A stretch of 23,380 nucleotides of DNA from Dehalococcoidia bacterium UBA2991 (GTDB lineage Bacteria; Chloroflexota; Dehalococcoidia; Tepidiformales; Tepidiformaceae). Positions 23,306 through 23,380 of the stretch are shown in pieces; within the stretch, counting starts at the first letter, position 1; each line of letters begins with the position of its first letter. A program made the translations under genes and the position numbers. Below the pieces are notes generated by a model. It searched no databases, was not told the origin of the DNA, and saw only the letters and a program-made list of their open reading frames with translations. The DNA lies in assembly GCA_002346645.1 (NCBI GenBank), contig DEAD01000009.1, positions 1-23,380 of the forward strand, read 5' to 3'.

Positions 23306-23380
23306 GCACCGGGAAAATGAGGAAGCTAGAGGGACCACTACTTGAGGAGTGTGCGTCCTGGATCTGGGAGCAGGTTCAGG
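23302..23380 (+). CDS. unidentified protein, 5' end only
   Basis: An open frame begins with GTG at 23302, overlapping the nfo stop by four bases (GTGA), or with ATG at 23317, and stays open to the window end (STGKMRKLEGPLLEECASWIWEQVQ). The tight overlap suggests a second gene in the nfo transcript. Too little is present to assign a family. Confidence 0.5.
   Translation, partial: MSTGKMRKLEGPLLEECASWIWEQVQ

Noticed and set aside
1..23380. CRISPR array, insertion sequence or prophage
   Set aside because: No regularly spaced repeats, transposase, integrase or phage genes were seen on reading both strands.

Overview
The window is compact bacterial chromosome carrying mostly housekeeping metabolism. 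No mobile element, phage gene or CRISPR array was seen, and no intergenic gap exceeds 300 bases. The pattern (bacterial MEP isoprenoid genes, NADPH-type GltBD, one-piece tmRNA with an LALAA-ending tag, OmpR-type two-component pair, CsoR/CopZ/CopA operon) fits a free-living bacterium. The protein flavour hints at Chloroflexota (for example a SAR202-like or Thermomicrobia-like lineage), but this is a low-confidence inference.

Layout. 1-30 is the 3' end of a tRNA. 168-3164 (minus) holds a LysN/ARO8-type aminotransferase followed by ilvD (branched-chain amino acid synthesis), with a terminator-like stem between them. Divergent from these, after a structured leader, gltB-gltD (3396-9378, plus) encode both glutamate synthase subunits, so amino-donor supply sits beside amino-acid synthesis. 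gltD meets a minus-strand polyprenyl synthase stop to stop with no spacer. That gene lies directly behind dxs (12347 down to 9379), giving a precursor-to-chain isoprenoid unit. Upstream on the same strand is an OmpR-type response regulator and histidine kinase pair (14383 down to 12484).

On the plus strand, 14632-17828 encodes a PD40 beta-propeller protein, a membrane-anchored PDZ-S41 protease and SmpB, followed by the tmRNA gene ssrA (17886-18251). A 30-base perfect palindrome then closes both ssrA and the opposing ispG. The copper operon csoR-copZ-copA (22362 down to 19507) is tightly overlapped, has a candidate CsoR operator at 22375-22393, and runs toward ispG (46-base gap). Divergent from csoR is nfo (endonuclease IV), followed by the start of an unidentified gene that runs off the window.

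Points most worth a second look: a split tricorn-like pair (propeller plus PDZ-S41 protease); a CsoR-family repressor with a Cys-His-His ligand set; a CopA with an extra C-terminal membrane segment; a -10-like hexamer (nAnACT) 6-7 bases before the ATG of three genes lacking a Shine-Dalgarno, suggesting leaderless mRNAs; and a structured gltB leader. Nothing here amounts to a clearly new multi-gene system.
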